Positions 35,314 to 43,655 of a stretch of DNA of 64,000 nt are shown piece by piece. Positions within the stretch are counted from its first letter, which is position 1; each line of letters starts with the position of its first letter. Location of the stretch: contig JAHZEL010000008.1 in the NCBI GenBank assembly GCA_019421865.1, positions 124,001-188,000 on the forward strand, read 5' to 3'. Under the pieces are notes generated by a model that did no database searches, was not told where the DNA came from, and was given only the letters and a program-made list of their open reading frames with translations. The translations under genes and the position numbers were made by a program. Source of the stretch: Desulfovibrionaceae bacterium (GTDB taxonomy: Bacteria; Desulfobacterota; Desulfovibrionia; Desulfovibrionales; Desulfovibrionaceae).

Positions 35314-37317
35314 TTACTTTGATTTAAATTCTTTATATGCACGATAAATATTAAATGGAATATAAAATATTTTTGATATAGACTTACTCATAAAAGATTT
35401 TACAATTATATTTCCAATCCTATATGATAGTCTACCCATTACTTTACGTTCAACACTTTTTACCAATGAATTTATATCATTATATTTATTATTTTTATAT
35501 AATATTTTTCCTATATTTTCTATTTTTATATTTTTTTTCATTATATATGACTCACCAAATTCATCATACCATGCATCAAATGTAGCATTTTGTGCACGTG
35601 TAAAATATTTACGAGATACATCTATCAAGTTCAAAATTCTAGCCTTATTGTTTTTTTCAAAGCTATTAATTATATTTTTTATCATTATATCATTCTTTTT
35701 AGATATAACATTATTTTTCCACAACGCTTCTTCTTGAGATCCGTCAATAAACTTCAATGGAACGTGTAAAGATTTAGCTTTGACAACGGGGACACAGGAT
35801 AAAACTTCACAAAATTTAAGCCATAGATCATCACCAAATTTACATGTATTTATAATTCTATCGTAATCAAAAACAATATGACCAATTATGCTAGGAGGAT
35901 ATAAAACACCACCCACTCCTGTAGCCATAAGCGCCAATGAAGGTGAATATTCTTTTCCATAATCCCTAATCCATTTATTATATGGTGAAATATTCTTAGT
36001 CTCTTTATCTGTATTTATTAAATGAACTCGAGATGCAGAAACAGCATAAGGAAATCTAACATACGTCTTTAATAAATTTTCAACAGTTCTTATATCATAA
36101 AATACATCATCATCAAATGTAATTATAATACTATTTGGAAAATTTTTAAATGAATAATAATATTTTTTATGCGGACCTATATCATCACCATCCATAAAAA
36201 CAATAGAAATTATACTAAATTTATTACACATAAAAACTAAATCTTCAGGTAAATCATCATACTCATGAGGAAATTCATTTTTGTTTAACACAACTACTAT
36301 TTTATCAACCAAAACAGTTTGTATTAATAATGAATGTAATACTGATTTTAAAAAATTTATTCTTTTAGGATAAGAGGCTATTGAAATACAAACTTCTTCA
36401 TTAACACCTACATCCTTTGGAGTTTTTTGATATCCAAGCTCATTAAAAGCCTTATTATTACTATCGAGAACACTTCTTTCTAATACGTCATCAAAAACTG
36501 ATCTATATAAAGAATACCACTCATTTGAAAAAGGTACATTTGAATAATTCCAAGGCTTATAAGGAGATGCAAGATGGATAATCAATGCATTATCATTGAT
36601 ATCATTTTTACTATTATATTTTTTTAAATCATAATATCTTATTATTTCATCTATTTTAAAGTATCCCATAACAGACGATATAACATTATATTCAAAAGGA
36701 AGATACTTCACTTTTTCCTTTAGAACCACGTTAAATGCATCTTGATCCATAAAATAGTTTTTTCCATTTTTTCTATATTCTATCAATTCTTTGCATATAT
36801 TATCTTCTCTCATCTTTTTTAAGTTATATAAAATAACACCAGTATTAAAATATGAAGTATGATTAATTTTCAATTTTTGAGTTTGTGGAGGATTATAAGT
36901 CATAGCTTTCATATCTTTAACTACTGCAGCATATACTCCATTGATATTTTCATTCCATATTTTTCCTATATCACCTTTTACTATTATATCACCATCCAAA
37001 TATAAAATTTTATCAATGTCTTTAAATATATCAGGAATTAAAAATTTAAACAGTGCAGATGTTGAAACATGAAGATTTTCAATCTTTAAATTATTAAAGT
37101 TATATATATCATTAACTTCGTTTATATCAATACTGCATTTATTAATGCAACATTTTTTTAATTTATAAATACTATCTTTAGACAAATTGCTTGCTAATAT
37201 ATGAATTTCTATTTTTAATCCATTACTTTTTCCGTCTAATAAAGACTTTATTGCTACCACTGTTGGAGTGACATACCCCTCATCAGTAATAAAGCAAATA
37301 TGCACCACGTCAGACAT
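35314..37317 (-). CDS. Fused double glycosyltransferase (GT8-like + GT-A domain)
   Basis: A 667-residue protein with two transferase domains. Residues 1-285 resemble family GT8, with the ITDEGYVTPTVVAI start, the metal-binding DGD at 108-110 and the NTGVILYNL and IIHLASPYKPW stretches. Residues 308-560 form a second GT-A-type domain with SIASYPKRINFL and an FDDD metal site at 401-404. The remainder is basic and may touch the membrane. Two active domains could add two successive sugars of a capsule repeat. The start overlaps the upstream glycosyltransferase gene by eight bases. Very A+T-rich (10 G/C in 36121-36180). The sugars are unknown. Confidence 0.85.
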   Translation of the reverse strand: MSDVVHICFITDEGYVTPTVVAIKSLLDGKSNGLKIEIHILASNLSKDSIYKLKKCCINKCSIDINEVNDIYNFNNLKIENLHVSTSALFKFLIPDIFKDIDKILYLDGDIIVKGDIGKIWNENINGVYAAVVKDMKAMTYNPPQTQKLKINHTSYFNTGVILYNLKKMREDNICKELIEYRKNGKNYFMDQDAFNVVLKEKVKYLPFEYNVISSVMGYFKIDEIIRYYDLKKYNSKNDINDNALIIHLASPYKPWNYSNVPFSNEWYSLYRSVFDDVLERSVLDSNNKAFNELGYQKTPKDVGVNEEVCISIASYPKRINFLKSVLHSLLIQTVLVDKIVVVLNKNEFPHEYDDLPEDLVFMCNKFSIISIVFMDGDDIGPHKKYYYSFKNFPNSIIITFDDDVFYDIRTVENLLKTYVRFPYAVSASRVHLINTDKETKNISPYNKWIRDYGKEYSPSLALMATGVGGVLYPPSIIGHIVFDYDRIINTCKFGDDLWLKFCEVLSCVPVVKAKSLHVPLKFIDGSQEEALWKNNVISKKNDIMIKNIINSFEKNNKARILNLIDVSRKYFTRAQNATFDAWYDEFGESYIMKKNIKIENIGKILYKNNKYNDINSLVKSVERKVMGRLSYRIGNIIVKSFMSKSISKIFYIPFNIYRAYKEFKSK

Positions 37318-38230
37318 AAAAGACCCCCTGTAACATTCTATTCAATAGGATTGTAAAAAACTTCTTTCTTGATAGTTTTTTTCCTATACCTTTGATGCTA
37401 GAAAAATCCACTTCTAGTAAACATTTTATTGCTCTTAATAAATAGAAAATTTTTAATTTATTTTTTAATGTATCAAATAAATTCTTTGTTATTAAATAAT
37501 GCAAATTCAACAATTTATTTTCTTTAGAAATAATTAATAAATCATATATACCATTTATATGATCTTTAATATTATCATTATTCCATATGATATTTTTATG
37601 ATTTTTCCTATATGCATAACTATTTATATCAACAACATAAAATTTTTCTGATTTAATCATTGTATTTACAAAAAAAATAGAATCCTGAAATCTCCTATAG
37701 CTTGGAAACATCAATCCATTTTCTTTTAAAAATATCCTAAAATATAAAAATCTATAAAATCCTCCATCATATTGATAATCTTTATAATTATACCAACCAT
37801 CATTTATAAAAAACTGATGTGGGACTTTTTTATCCAGAATATTACCTTCTGGATCTATCTTATACAGAGATCCACCACAGATATTTGCATTTTGCTCAAC
37901 AGCCTTATTGTACAGTGTTTCTAATACATCATTAGAAGGATACAGATCGTCACTGTCCATGAAGGCGATGTATTCACCTTGGGCCATCGCCATACCTGCA
38001 TTTCTTGCCGGACCCGCGCCTGTGGACTCTTTTTGATGCACTACCGTAATTCTCGAATCTCGTGCAGCATATTCATCGGCTACCGCACCGCTTCCATCAG
38101 TAGAAGCATCATCCACGATAAGAACCTCTATATTCCGCAAAGTCTGAGCAAGAACACTGTCCAGACATTCACGGAAATATTTTCCGCTGTTCCATACAGG
38201 AATGATGACGCTGACAGCAGGAGATTCCAT
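37310..38230 (-). CDS. Family 2 glycosyltransferase with mosaic composition
   Basis: A 306-residue GT2 enzyme. The nucleotide-sugar half is typical: VSVIIPVWNSGKYF, IVDDASTDGS and the metal-binding DSDD at 92-95. The C-terminal half is not recognisable and probably sets acceptor specificity. The ATG at 38230 lies one base after the kpsD stop, with GGGG eight bases upstream. The first 95 codons have host-like composition, and from about 37945 downward the gene becomes strongly A+T-rich, so a recombination joint probably falls just after the DSDD motif. The frame is intact across it. Confidence 0.88.
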   Translation of the reverse strand: MESPAVSVIIPVWNSGKYFRECLDSVLAQTLRNIEVLIVDDASTDGSGAVADEYAARDSRITVVHQKESTGAGPARNAGMAMAQGEYIAFMDSDDLYPSNDVLETLYNKAVEQNANICGGSLYKIDPEGNILDKKVPHQFFINDGWYNYKDYQYDGGFYRFLYFRIFLKENGLMFPSYRRFQDSIFFVNTMIKSEKFYVVDINSYAYRKNHKNIIWNNDNIKDHINGIYDLLIISKENKLLNLHYLITKNLFDTLKNKLKIFYLLRAIKCLLEVDFSSIKGIGKKLSRKKFFTILLNRMLQGVFYV

Positions 38231-38231
38231 A

Positions 38232-40031
38232 TTACAGCCCCACGGCGACCTTAGTGGCCACGGCAATCTGGTAGAGTATCTGCGTGATGCCCTTGGCCAG
38301 TTCAAGATTCTTGGTGTCCACTCGAGGCATGACCAGAATGCGGTCTCCGGCATGAATGCCGAGTTCCGCTATCGGGCCGACCTCGCCGTTCATACGCGCG
38401 ACGAGGATATTGTCCTTGTCGGCACGGTCGGTCAGACCTCCGGCACTCTTCAGGTAGTCCTCCGTATTCATGGCGGAATCGAAGGTCACGGCCTTGGGCA
38501 GCATGACTTCGCCGGACACCTGCACCACGTCGCTCTTCTGCGGGATGACCACCTCGTCGCCGTCCTCCAGCAGAAGGTCGCGCACCTGCCCTCCCCGACT
38601 TACGACCACCACGCCGTCCGGCGTCAGGCTCGCCGCACGGTGGATGAAGTCCTGCACCAGTTCAGCCTCGCGCACGCGGATCTCGGCTTCCTCCGCCGTG
38701 GCAGACGTCGCCGTCAGCGCCGAGCGTTCCAGACGATGCAGGGAATCTTCCAGAATGGTCTTCTGCTGTTTCGCCACGCTCTGGCGGCGCACATACACGG
38801 CGGACACATCGGCCAGCGCCGGGTCCACCTCCACATACGCAAGCAGGTCGCGAAGCGTGGTGCTGTTCTTCACCGGGAAACGGGAGGCTCCGCGTATGGC
38901 TCCGCTCACCGAGGCCATGATGGTCCGGCCGCGGCTGTCCGCCACGAACTCCACGCTGTCGCCGTCGGCAAGGCGCATGGAGGAGAATTCCTGAAGCGTC
39001 ATGTACTCATTGAACGGCCTGCCGCTGCGTATGCCGGAAATGCTCACGTGCGTTGCGCTGGAAAGCGGGCTGCCGTAGGCGATGAGCTGCGCGCCCGTCG
39101 CCTGACCGCTGAACTCATACCGCGCTTCCTGACGGAGCATGCCGTAGGCCGCCACGCTTACTCCTCGCTCACCCACAAGAATGACGTCGCCGTCCTTCAG
39201 ACGGATGTCCGGCATGTTGCCGTGGAGCGCAAAGTCGTACAGATCCAGATGCGCCACCACCTTGTTGCCGCGCTTCACCTGCACGTCGCGGAACGTGCCG
39301 CGATCCGGCGTAATGCCGCCAGCCCGGTCCAGATACGACATGACGGAATCCACAGGACTGCCCGCATAGCGGCCGGGCTGGTTCACAAAGCCCGTCACGT
39401 ACACGGCCACGGGCTGAGAACTCTGCAGATTCACATAGACATTCACGTTGTCGGTGAACACCGACGCCAGGCGCGAACGCACGGCACCAAGAAGCGCCGA
39501 CTGCTTGAGCCCGGCCACGCGCACGGGGCCCACTTCCGGCAGAAAGATGTTGCCCTGCTGATCCACCGCCAGCACGTCGTCATAGGTCTTGGCTCCCCAT
39601 ATCCGTACCGTGATGCGATCGCCGGGGAGAATGACGTAGTCGCCGTTCACCCCGTCGCTGTAGGTACCGGCAAAATTGCCACGGAACAGATTGGCACCGA
39701 ATGGGGCAAGCAGCGCTGATGCGGAAGGCGTCAGACTGCTCTGCGCCCACGCAGGCGGCGCGTCCATCACCGTGGCCGTTGCCTGCTTCTCCCGATACGG
39801 AAGGCTGCCGTCGAACATCGGATAGCTGCCCGGTGTGGACTGAGGCACCACGTTCATGCTGTTCTGCGCAGACGCAGGAAGGCTCCCCTGCATGGGAATG
39901 CCCGACGAGAGATTCGTCATGCTTCTGCCGGACGTTCCGTAACTCTGTGCCTGCATATCGGCGGCAAGTACGGGCTGAGCGCTGAGCCCGAGCAAGATAC
40001 ATAATACGCTGGCGTTGTATATTTTCTTCAT
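38232..40031 (-). CDS. kpsD: Capsule polysaccharide outer-membrane export protein (KpsD-like)
   Basis: A 599-residue periplasmic and outer-membrane export component of the polysaccharide export (OPX) group. A signal peptide (1-25, ending VLAAD) is followed by a poly-export domain starting near YVILPGDRITVRIWG, then several SLBB domains (VYVTGFVNQPGRYAG, and VQVSGEVMLPKAV further on). The C-terminus LYQIAVATKVAVGL is hydrophobic. The ATG at 40031 is chosen over upstream ATGs because AGG lies eight bases before it and it sits one base after the kpsE stop. With KpsM, T and E it forms the envelope-spanning ABC-dependent capsule export channel. Confidence 0.9.
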   Translation of the reverse strand: MKKIYNASVLCILLGLSAQPVLAADMQAQSYGTSGRSMTNLSSGIPMQGSLPASAQNSMNVVPQSTPGSYPMFDGSLPYREKQATATVMDAPPAWAQSSLTPSASALLAPFGANLFRGNFAGTYSDGVNGDYVILPGDRITVRIWGAKTYDDVLAVDQQGNIFLPEVGPVRVAGLKQSALLGAVRSRLASVFTDNVNVYVNLQSSQPVAVYVTGFVNQPGRYAGSPVDSVMSYLDRAGGITPDRGTFRDVQVKRGNKVVAHLDLYDFALHGNMPDIRLKDGDVILVGERGVSVAAYGMLRQEARYEFSGQATGAQLIAYGSPLSSATHVSISGIRSGRPFNEYMTLQEFSSMRLADGDSVEFVADSRGRTIMASVSGAIRGASRFPVKNSTTLRDLLAYVEVDPALADVSAVYVRRQSVAKQQKTILEDSLHRLERSALTATSATAEEAEIRVREAELVQDFIHRAASLTPDGVVVVSRGGQVRDLLLEDGDEVVIPQKSDVVQVSGEVMLPKAVTFDSAMNTEDYLKSAGGLTDRADKDNILVARMNGEVGPIAELGIHAGDRILVMPRVDTKNLELAKGITQILYQIAVATKVAVGL

Positions 40032-40032
40032 A

Positions 40033-41190
40033 TTAAAAACCTGCATGTTCACGAATGGATGCCCAGATCAGAGAAACAATGCCCAGGAAAAGGAGCATTC
40101 CGGCAAAGACATAAAGCGTGAAGAGAAACGGCTTCGGATACAGAGATTCATCCGGAAGCGTGGGCTGCTGATACGCCACCACATAGCGGGACTGCGCCAT
40201 CTGCTGAATGCGTGCCTGCTCAAGCGACGTCATGGCGGAAACAAGCTGCTTCTGCGCGAATTCCGCTTCGATGGTCAGATCTTCGTAGTCGGCAACCAGC
40301 GCATTGAGATTGCCCTGTACCGAGCCCTGCCCAGCCACTCGCAGCTTCTCCTCGGAAAGCTGTTTCTCCACGGCCGCAAGGCGCTGACTCAGAGACTTGA
40401 TGAGAGGCGCATCCGCCTTCATGTAGGACTTCGCTTCCGAAATCTGCGTACGCAGCGTGGTGGCTTCCGCTTCCAGGCCGGAGACAAGACTCTGCAGCCC
40501 CTCGGCCGTCATTTTCGGATCAATGAGATTGTGCGTATCGCGGAACTCCCGCATGGCGCTCTGCGCCTTGCGCACGCGATCCTCCGCACGGGACACTTCT
40601 TCCCGGGCCAGCGCTACGGCATCATTCTGGGCCCGCTCGTTCATGGCGTTCACCAGCGCTTCACTCCGCGAGAGCACCGCGCGCGTGAGCGCCTGCGCCA
40701 TCTCCGGTGTGTAGGCCTTAACCTCCAAAGAGATGATGCCCGTATCCACATTCAGCTGCGGAACCACCGCCCAGCGCCAGTACCGGACAAGCTCATCCTG
40801 CGTGGGATTCCGCCACAGACGGGAAATCATGTCATGATCCCGGCTGCTGTAATGCTTCACCAGTTCCAGCTCGCGGTCGATGTCCTGTGCCAGATCAATG
40901 CTCTGGATGTAATCATTAATGATATAGGCGTCGTTACCCGTGGAGCCGGACGTCCGAAGGAACATCGAGGCGATATCCAGCCCCGATGAAGAAGAGGCGT
41001 CCGCGCTGCGCACGGCGAAGCTGGCATGCGACACGTACATGGGCGACGCAAACGCGAGGAAGTAGATGAACGCCAGCACCGTAGGCACGACAAGCGCCAT
41101 GATGAACGCCCGCTTCTTTATCCAGCGACGGATCCGACGCCACTGTGTTTTGGTGACCTGACGCGTATCCGCCATGTTATTTTTTTCCAT
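40033..41190 (-). CDS. kpsE: Capsule export inner-membrane protein (KpsE-like)
   Basis: A 385-residue polysaccharide co-polymerase-type protein that bridges the ABC transporter and the outer-membrane channel. A basic cytoplasmic N-terminus is followed by a membrane span near residues 30-50, a large periplasmic coiled-coil region (EEVSRAEDRVRKAQSAMREF and later heptads), a PDESLYPKPF motif before the second span, and a short cytoplasmic tail. The ATG at 41190 has AAGGA seven bases upstream and overlaps kpsT by 14 bases; an internal ATG at 41175 is a weaker alternative. Confidence 0.9.
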   Translation of the reverse strand: MEKNNMADTRQVTKTQWRRIRRWIKKRAFIMALVVPTVLAFIYFLAFASPMYVSHASFAVRSADASSSSGLDIASMFLRTSGSTGNDAYIINDYIQSIDLAQDIDRELELVKHYSSRDHDMISRLWRNPTQDELVRYWRWAVVPQLNVDTGIISLEVKAYTPEMAQALTRAVLSRSEALVNAMNERAQNDAVALAREEVSRAEDRVRKAQSAMREFRDTHNLIDPKMTAEGLQSLVSGLEAEATTLRTQISEAKSYMKADAPLIKSLSQRLAAVEKQLSEEKLRVAGQGSVQGNLNALVADYEDLTIEAEFAQKQLVSAMTSLEQARIQQMAQSRYVVAYQQPTLPDESLYPKPFLFTLYVFAGMLLFLGIVSLIWASIREHAGF

Positions 41191-41839
41191 GACACATTCC
41201 TTCATAGGACGAGAGCGCCTCATCCAGCGTATCGAAAAAAATCAGCTTGCCGTCCTTCAGGATGGCGGCATTGTCGCAGTTGCTTCGGATGACGGAGGTG
41301 CTGTGCGCCACGACCAGAAGCGTGGAATGGGCCTTGCGCTCCTGAAACACGCGCTCGCTTTTGGCGCGGAAGGAGGCATCGCCCACGGCATAGCCTTCGT
41401 CGATAAGGTAGAAATCAAAGCCGATGGCCATGCTCAGACCAAAGGCCAGCTTGGCTTTCATACCGGAGGAATAGGTGCGGATGGGCATATCCATGTAGGG
41501 ACCGAGTTCGGAAAAATCCTCCACAAAATCGGTAACCTGCTTGATATTTGCCCCGTATATCCGACAGGTGAAGCGCATGTTTTCCCGCCCGGTCAGGCTG
41601 CCGTGAAAACCTCCGGCGAAACCGATCGGCCATGAAACCCGGCTGGTTCTCTTGACTCGCCCTTTATCCGGAGATTCCGCCCCGCAGATGATGCGCATGA
41701 GCGTGGACTTGCCTGCGCCGTTCAGCCCCAGAATGCCCATGTTCACGCCCTCGCGGAACGTGTAGGACACGTTGTCCAGAACCACCTTGCGGCCGCGGGG
41801 AAGGCTGTAGCTCTTGCACACATGGGAAAGCTCAATCAT
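41177..41839 (-). CDS. kpsT: Capsule export ABC transporter ATPase (KpsT-like)
   Basis: A 220-residue ATPase of the polysaccharide export type. Walker A is GLNGAGKST, the signature is the modified YSSGMKAKL typical of KpsT/Wzt, Walker B is DFYLIDEGYAVGD, and the His switch is VVAHS. There is no C-terminal carbohydrate-binding extension, so it is of the KpsT kind that recognises a lipid terminus, not the Wzt kind. The start overlaps the kpsM stop by four bases (ATGA). Confidence 0.94.
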   Translation of the reverse strand: MIELSHVCKSYSLPRGRKVVLDNVSYTFREGVNMGILGLNGAGKSTLMRIICGAESPDKGRVKRTSRVSWPIGFAGGFHGSLTGRENMRFTCRIYGANIKQVTDFVEDFSELGPYMDMPIRTYSSGMKAKLAFGLSMAIGFDFYLIDEGYAVGDASFRAKSERVFQERKAHSTLLVVAHSTSVIRSNCDNAAILKDGKLIFFDTLDEALSSYEGMCHGKK

Positions 41840-42603
41840 GCAAGCCTCCTGCGCACATAGCGTTCCAGAAGAAGGCCGAGACAGAGACTGCACGCCGTCA
41901 CCGTTACAAGATACAGAGAGCTGAACGTCATCGTACTGTAGCCGCGGGACAGACAGACACGTCCCCACTCGATGATCTGAAGCATGGGATTGTACCAGAG
42001 ATACTTCAGCACATACGAAGGCAGCGTGGTTGCGGAGTAAAAGAGGCCGGAAGCAAAAAATGCTATACGCATGACCATCGGCACGATTTTCTCCAGCGTG
42101 GGATAGATAACGGCCAGAGAAGCACACGTCATGCCGACGCCCAGCCCGAGCAGCGGCGTAAGAAGAAGCAGGATGAGCAGCCCGCCGAAGTCGTTCAGAT
42201 AAAACTCCATGCCGAGCAGCGTGCCTATGCCTATAAGCAGAAGAGCCGCCACCAGCTCCGTGGCCCATACGATAACGGTGCGGGAAATCATGAGATCCAC
42301 GGGCGTTACCTGCGGAAACGTGAGCAGCGACCTGTTGCCGGAAACCGCACTCATGCACTTGTTCAGCGTGCCGCTGAACATGTTGAAGAAGCCGAACCCC
42401 ACCAGCAGAAACATGAGAATATGCATGCCGTGCGGTGCCTTGGCCCCCAGGGCATAGCGCATGCCCCAGAACACCGCGATGCCCCACATGGTCTGGATGA
42501 GCGCCCACAGGTAGCCCAGGCGCGAAGTCCCGTAGATCGTGTGCACCTCGCGCATCATCAGTGCGTAGATGACACGCCCCTGCACGACGAGTGCGCTGTC
42601 CAT
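41836..42603 (-). CDS. kpsM: Capsule export ABC transporter permease (KpsM-like)
   Basis: A 255-residue ABC-2-type permease with six hydrophobic segments, forming the inner-membrane channel with KpsT. The N-terminal amphipathic segment REVHTIYGTSRLGYLWAL and the TLNKCMSAVSGNRSLLTFPQVTPVD loop region (two parts) match KpsM. The C-terminus is basic (LLERYVRRRLA). The start lies three bases after the stop of the lipoprotein gene, with GAG at suitable distance. Confidence 0.93.
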   Translation of the reverse strand: MDSALVVQGRVIYALMMREVHTIYGTSRLGYLWALIQTMWGIAVFWGMRYALGAKAPHGMHILMFLLVGFGFFNMFSGTLNKCMSAVSGNRSLLTFPQVTPVDLMISRTVIVWATELVAALLLIGIGTLLGMEFYLNDFGGLLILLLLTPLLGLGVGMTCASLAVIYPTLEKIVPMVMRIAFFASGLFYSATTLPSYVLKYLWYNPMLQIIEWGRVCLSRGYSTMTFSSLYLVTVTACSLCLGLLLERYVRRRLA

Positions 42604-42606
42604 GGC

Positions 42607-43134
42607 TTATCTCGGCAGGGTTTCAAATATGGATCCGGCCGTGAACCAGCCGCTTTCATCCCGGCACACCGCAATGCGATACGCAGAGCCCGACATCGTC
42701 ACCTGCGCCCGACGGCAGCTCTGCCCCAAGCCGGACGTATAGGAGCCTTCCATCTGCACAAGTCCGTCGCCGCCGAAGGGCGTGGACATGACGGCCTGCT
42801 CGCCCGGCATCATGCGGGAAACCGCTGCGGCGAAGGGATCACCGGCGACTTCCGGCGTCGCCTCCCCGGCCGGAGTCGACGCCTGCTTCGGAGCGCATCC
42901 GCCAAGAACAAAAAACAGAGCGCACAGGCACAACAGTGCGCCGCGCTTCAAAGCTCCCGCACCGGAAGCTTCCGTGAATCCCAGAGAGTCAGCACGAACT
43001 CCGGCGCGACAACGCGTTCCTCCCGGATTCAACACTGCCGAAAAATTCCCTCTTTCCATCGCTCCGGCATGGCCCGCACCGCTCAGTCCGGCCGCCGGAA
43101 CGTTATCGATATCTTTCAGGTTTTCACCTGTCAT
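42607..43134 (-). CDS. Putative lipoprotein heading the capsule operon
   Basis: A 175-residue protein of unknown function. A hydrophobic segment (about 65-79) ends in a good lipobox, LGGC with C80, followed by a Pro- and Ala-rich linker and a small C-terminal domain with two Cys (in GQSCRRAQ and AVCRDES) that may form a disulfide. The lipobox is preceded by an unusually long, 60-residue polar region. The ATG at 43134 has GGGAG at normal distance, so the extension may be real; an internal ATG at codon 26 is an alternative. As first gene of the operon it may assist assembly of the export channel. Confidence 0.7.
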   Translation of the reverse strand: MTGENLKDIDNVPAAGLSGAGHAGAMERGNFSAVLNPGGTRCRAGVRADSLGFTEASGAGALKRGALLCLCALFFVLGGCAPKQASTPAGEATPEVAGDPFAAAVSRMMPGEQAVMSTPFGGDGLVQMEGSYTSGLGQSCRRAQVTMSGSAYRIAVCRDESGWFTAGSIFETLPR

Positions 43135-43152
43135 ACTTTTTCTCTCCCGCAG

Positions 43153-43180
43153 GTGGCCAAAAAGTGTACTTTTTGGCCAC
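43153..43180. promoter_or_regulatory. Perfect 13-base inverted repeat in the capsule operon leader
   Basis: GTGGCCAAAAAGT (43153-43165) and ACTTTTTGGCCAC (43168-43180) are perfect inverted repeats separated by two bases, just upstream of the ribosome site of the lipoprotein gene. It could be an operator or, in RNA, a hairpin that affects translation. No regulator is known from the sequence. Confidence 0.6.
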
Positions 43181-43243
43181 AAAAGAAAAAAGCCGCCTGA
43201 AGAAAATCCCTGAACAAATCAGTTTTTTTCTTCAAAAGCGACT
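43181..43243 (-). terminator. Terminator-like hairpin in the capsule operon leader
   Basis: Read on the minus strand, AGTCGC...GAAGAAAA (from 43243) pairs with TTTTCTTC...GCGGCT (to 43191) and is followed by TTTTTCTTTT. This has the form of an intrinsic terminator, placed about 50 bases before the first capsule gene. It may end upstream transcription or attenuate the capsule operon. Confidence 0.6.
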
Positions 43244-43524
43244 TTTTATGTCGTTGAGCCGAAATTTATTAAGTCGGCACACCGGACATATTAAAAATAA
43301 TATATCAAAATTAAATATTTTTTATAACGTATATTAAAAATTTATACATCATATAACACCAATAATAGTTTTATTATAACATGTTTAGAGCATATTAAAT
43401 ACTAATCCTGTAGAGAGGAAAAAATCCCACTCAAAAGCAAACAACAGGGCTTCAACCAAAGGCTATGACAGTACGGATTTTACAGGTAATCTTTTTCTCA
43501 AAAGCAGCGCATATCCAAGCAAAG
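43244..43524. other. A+T-rich region upstream of the capsule operon
   Basis: No gene is supported. The stretch 43270-43410 is very A+T-rich and is the likely site of the capsule promoter, but many TATAAT-like strings prevent choosing one. No JUMPstart/ops-like element was recognised. Confidence 0.45.
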
Positions 43525-43561
43525 AAAAATGCGGCGTGCCCTCCAAGGAACACGCCGCATA
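43525..43561 (-). terminator. Intrinsic terminator after the kinase operon
   Basis: On the minus strand ATGCGGCGTG (43561-43552) pairs with CACGCCGCAT (43539-43530), a perfect 10-base stem followed by a T run (complement of 43526-43530). It lies about 95 bases after the stop of the first hybrid kinase gene. Confidence 0.9.
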
Positions 43562-43655
43562 CGGCATAAATCAAAACAAACAGCTGTCAGTCTGCTGCCA
43601 ACGCTTTTACTCCAACGCATGATGGCTATAGATAAACAGAAAACAAGAAGACATC

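Noticed and set aside
33123..38230. Insertion sequence or integrative element carrying the A+T-rich cassette
   Set aside because: No transposase, integrase, terminal inverted repeats or tRNA attachment site was found at either edge; homologous recombination explains the joint within the GT2 gene better.
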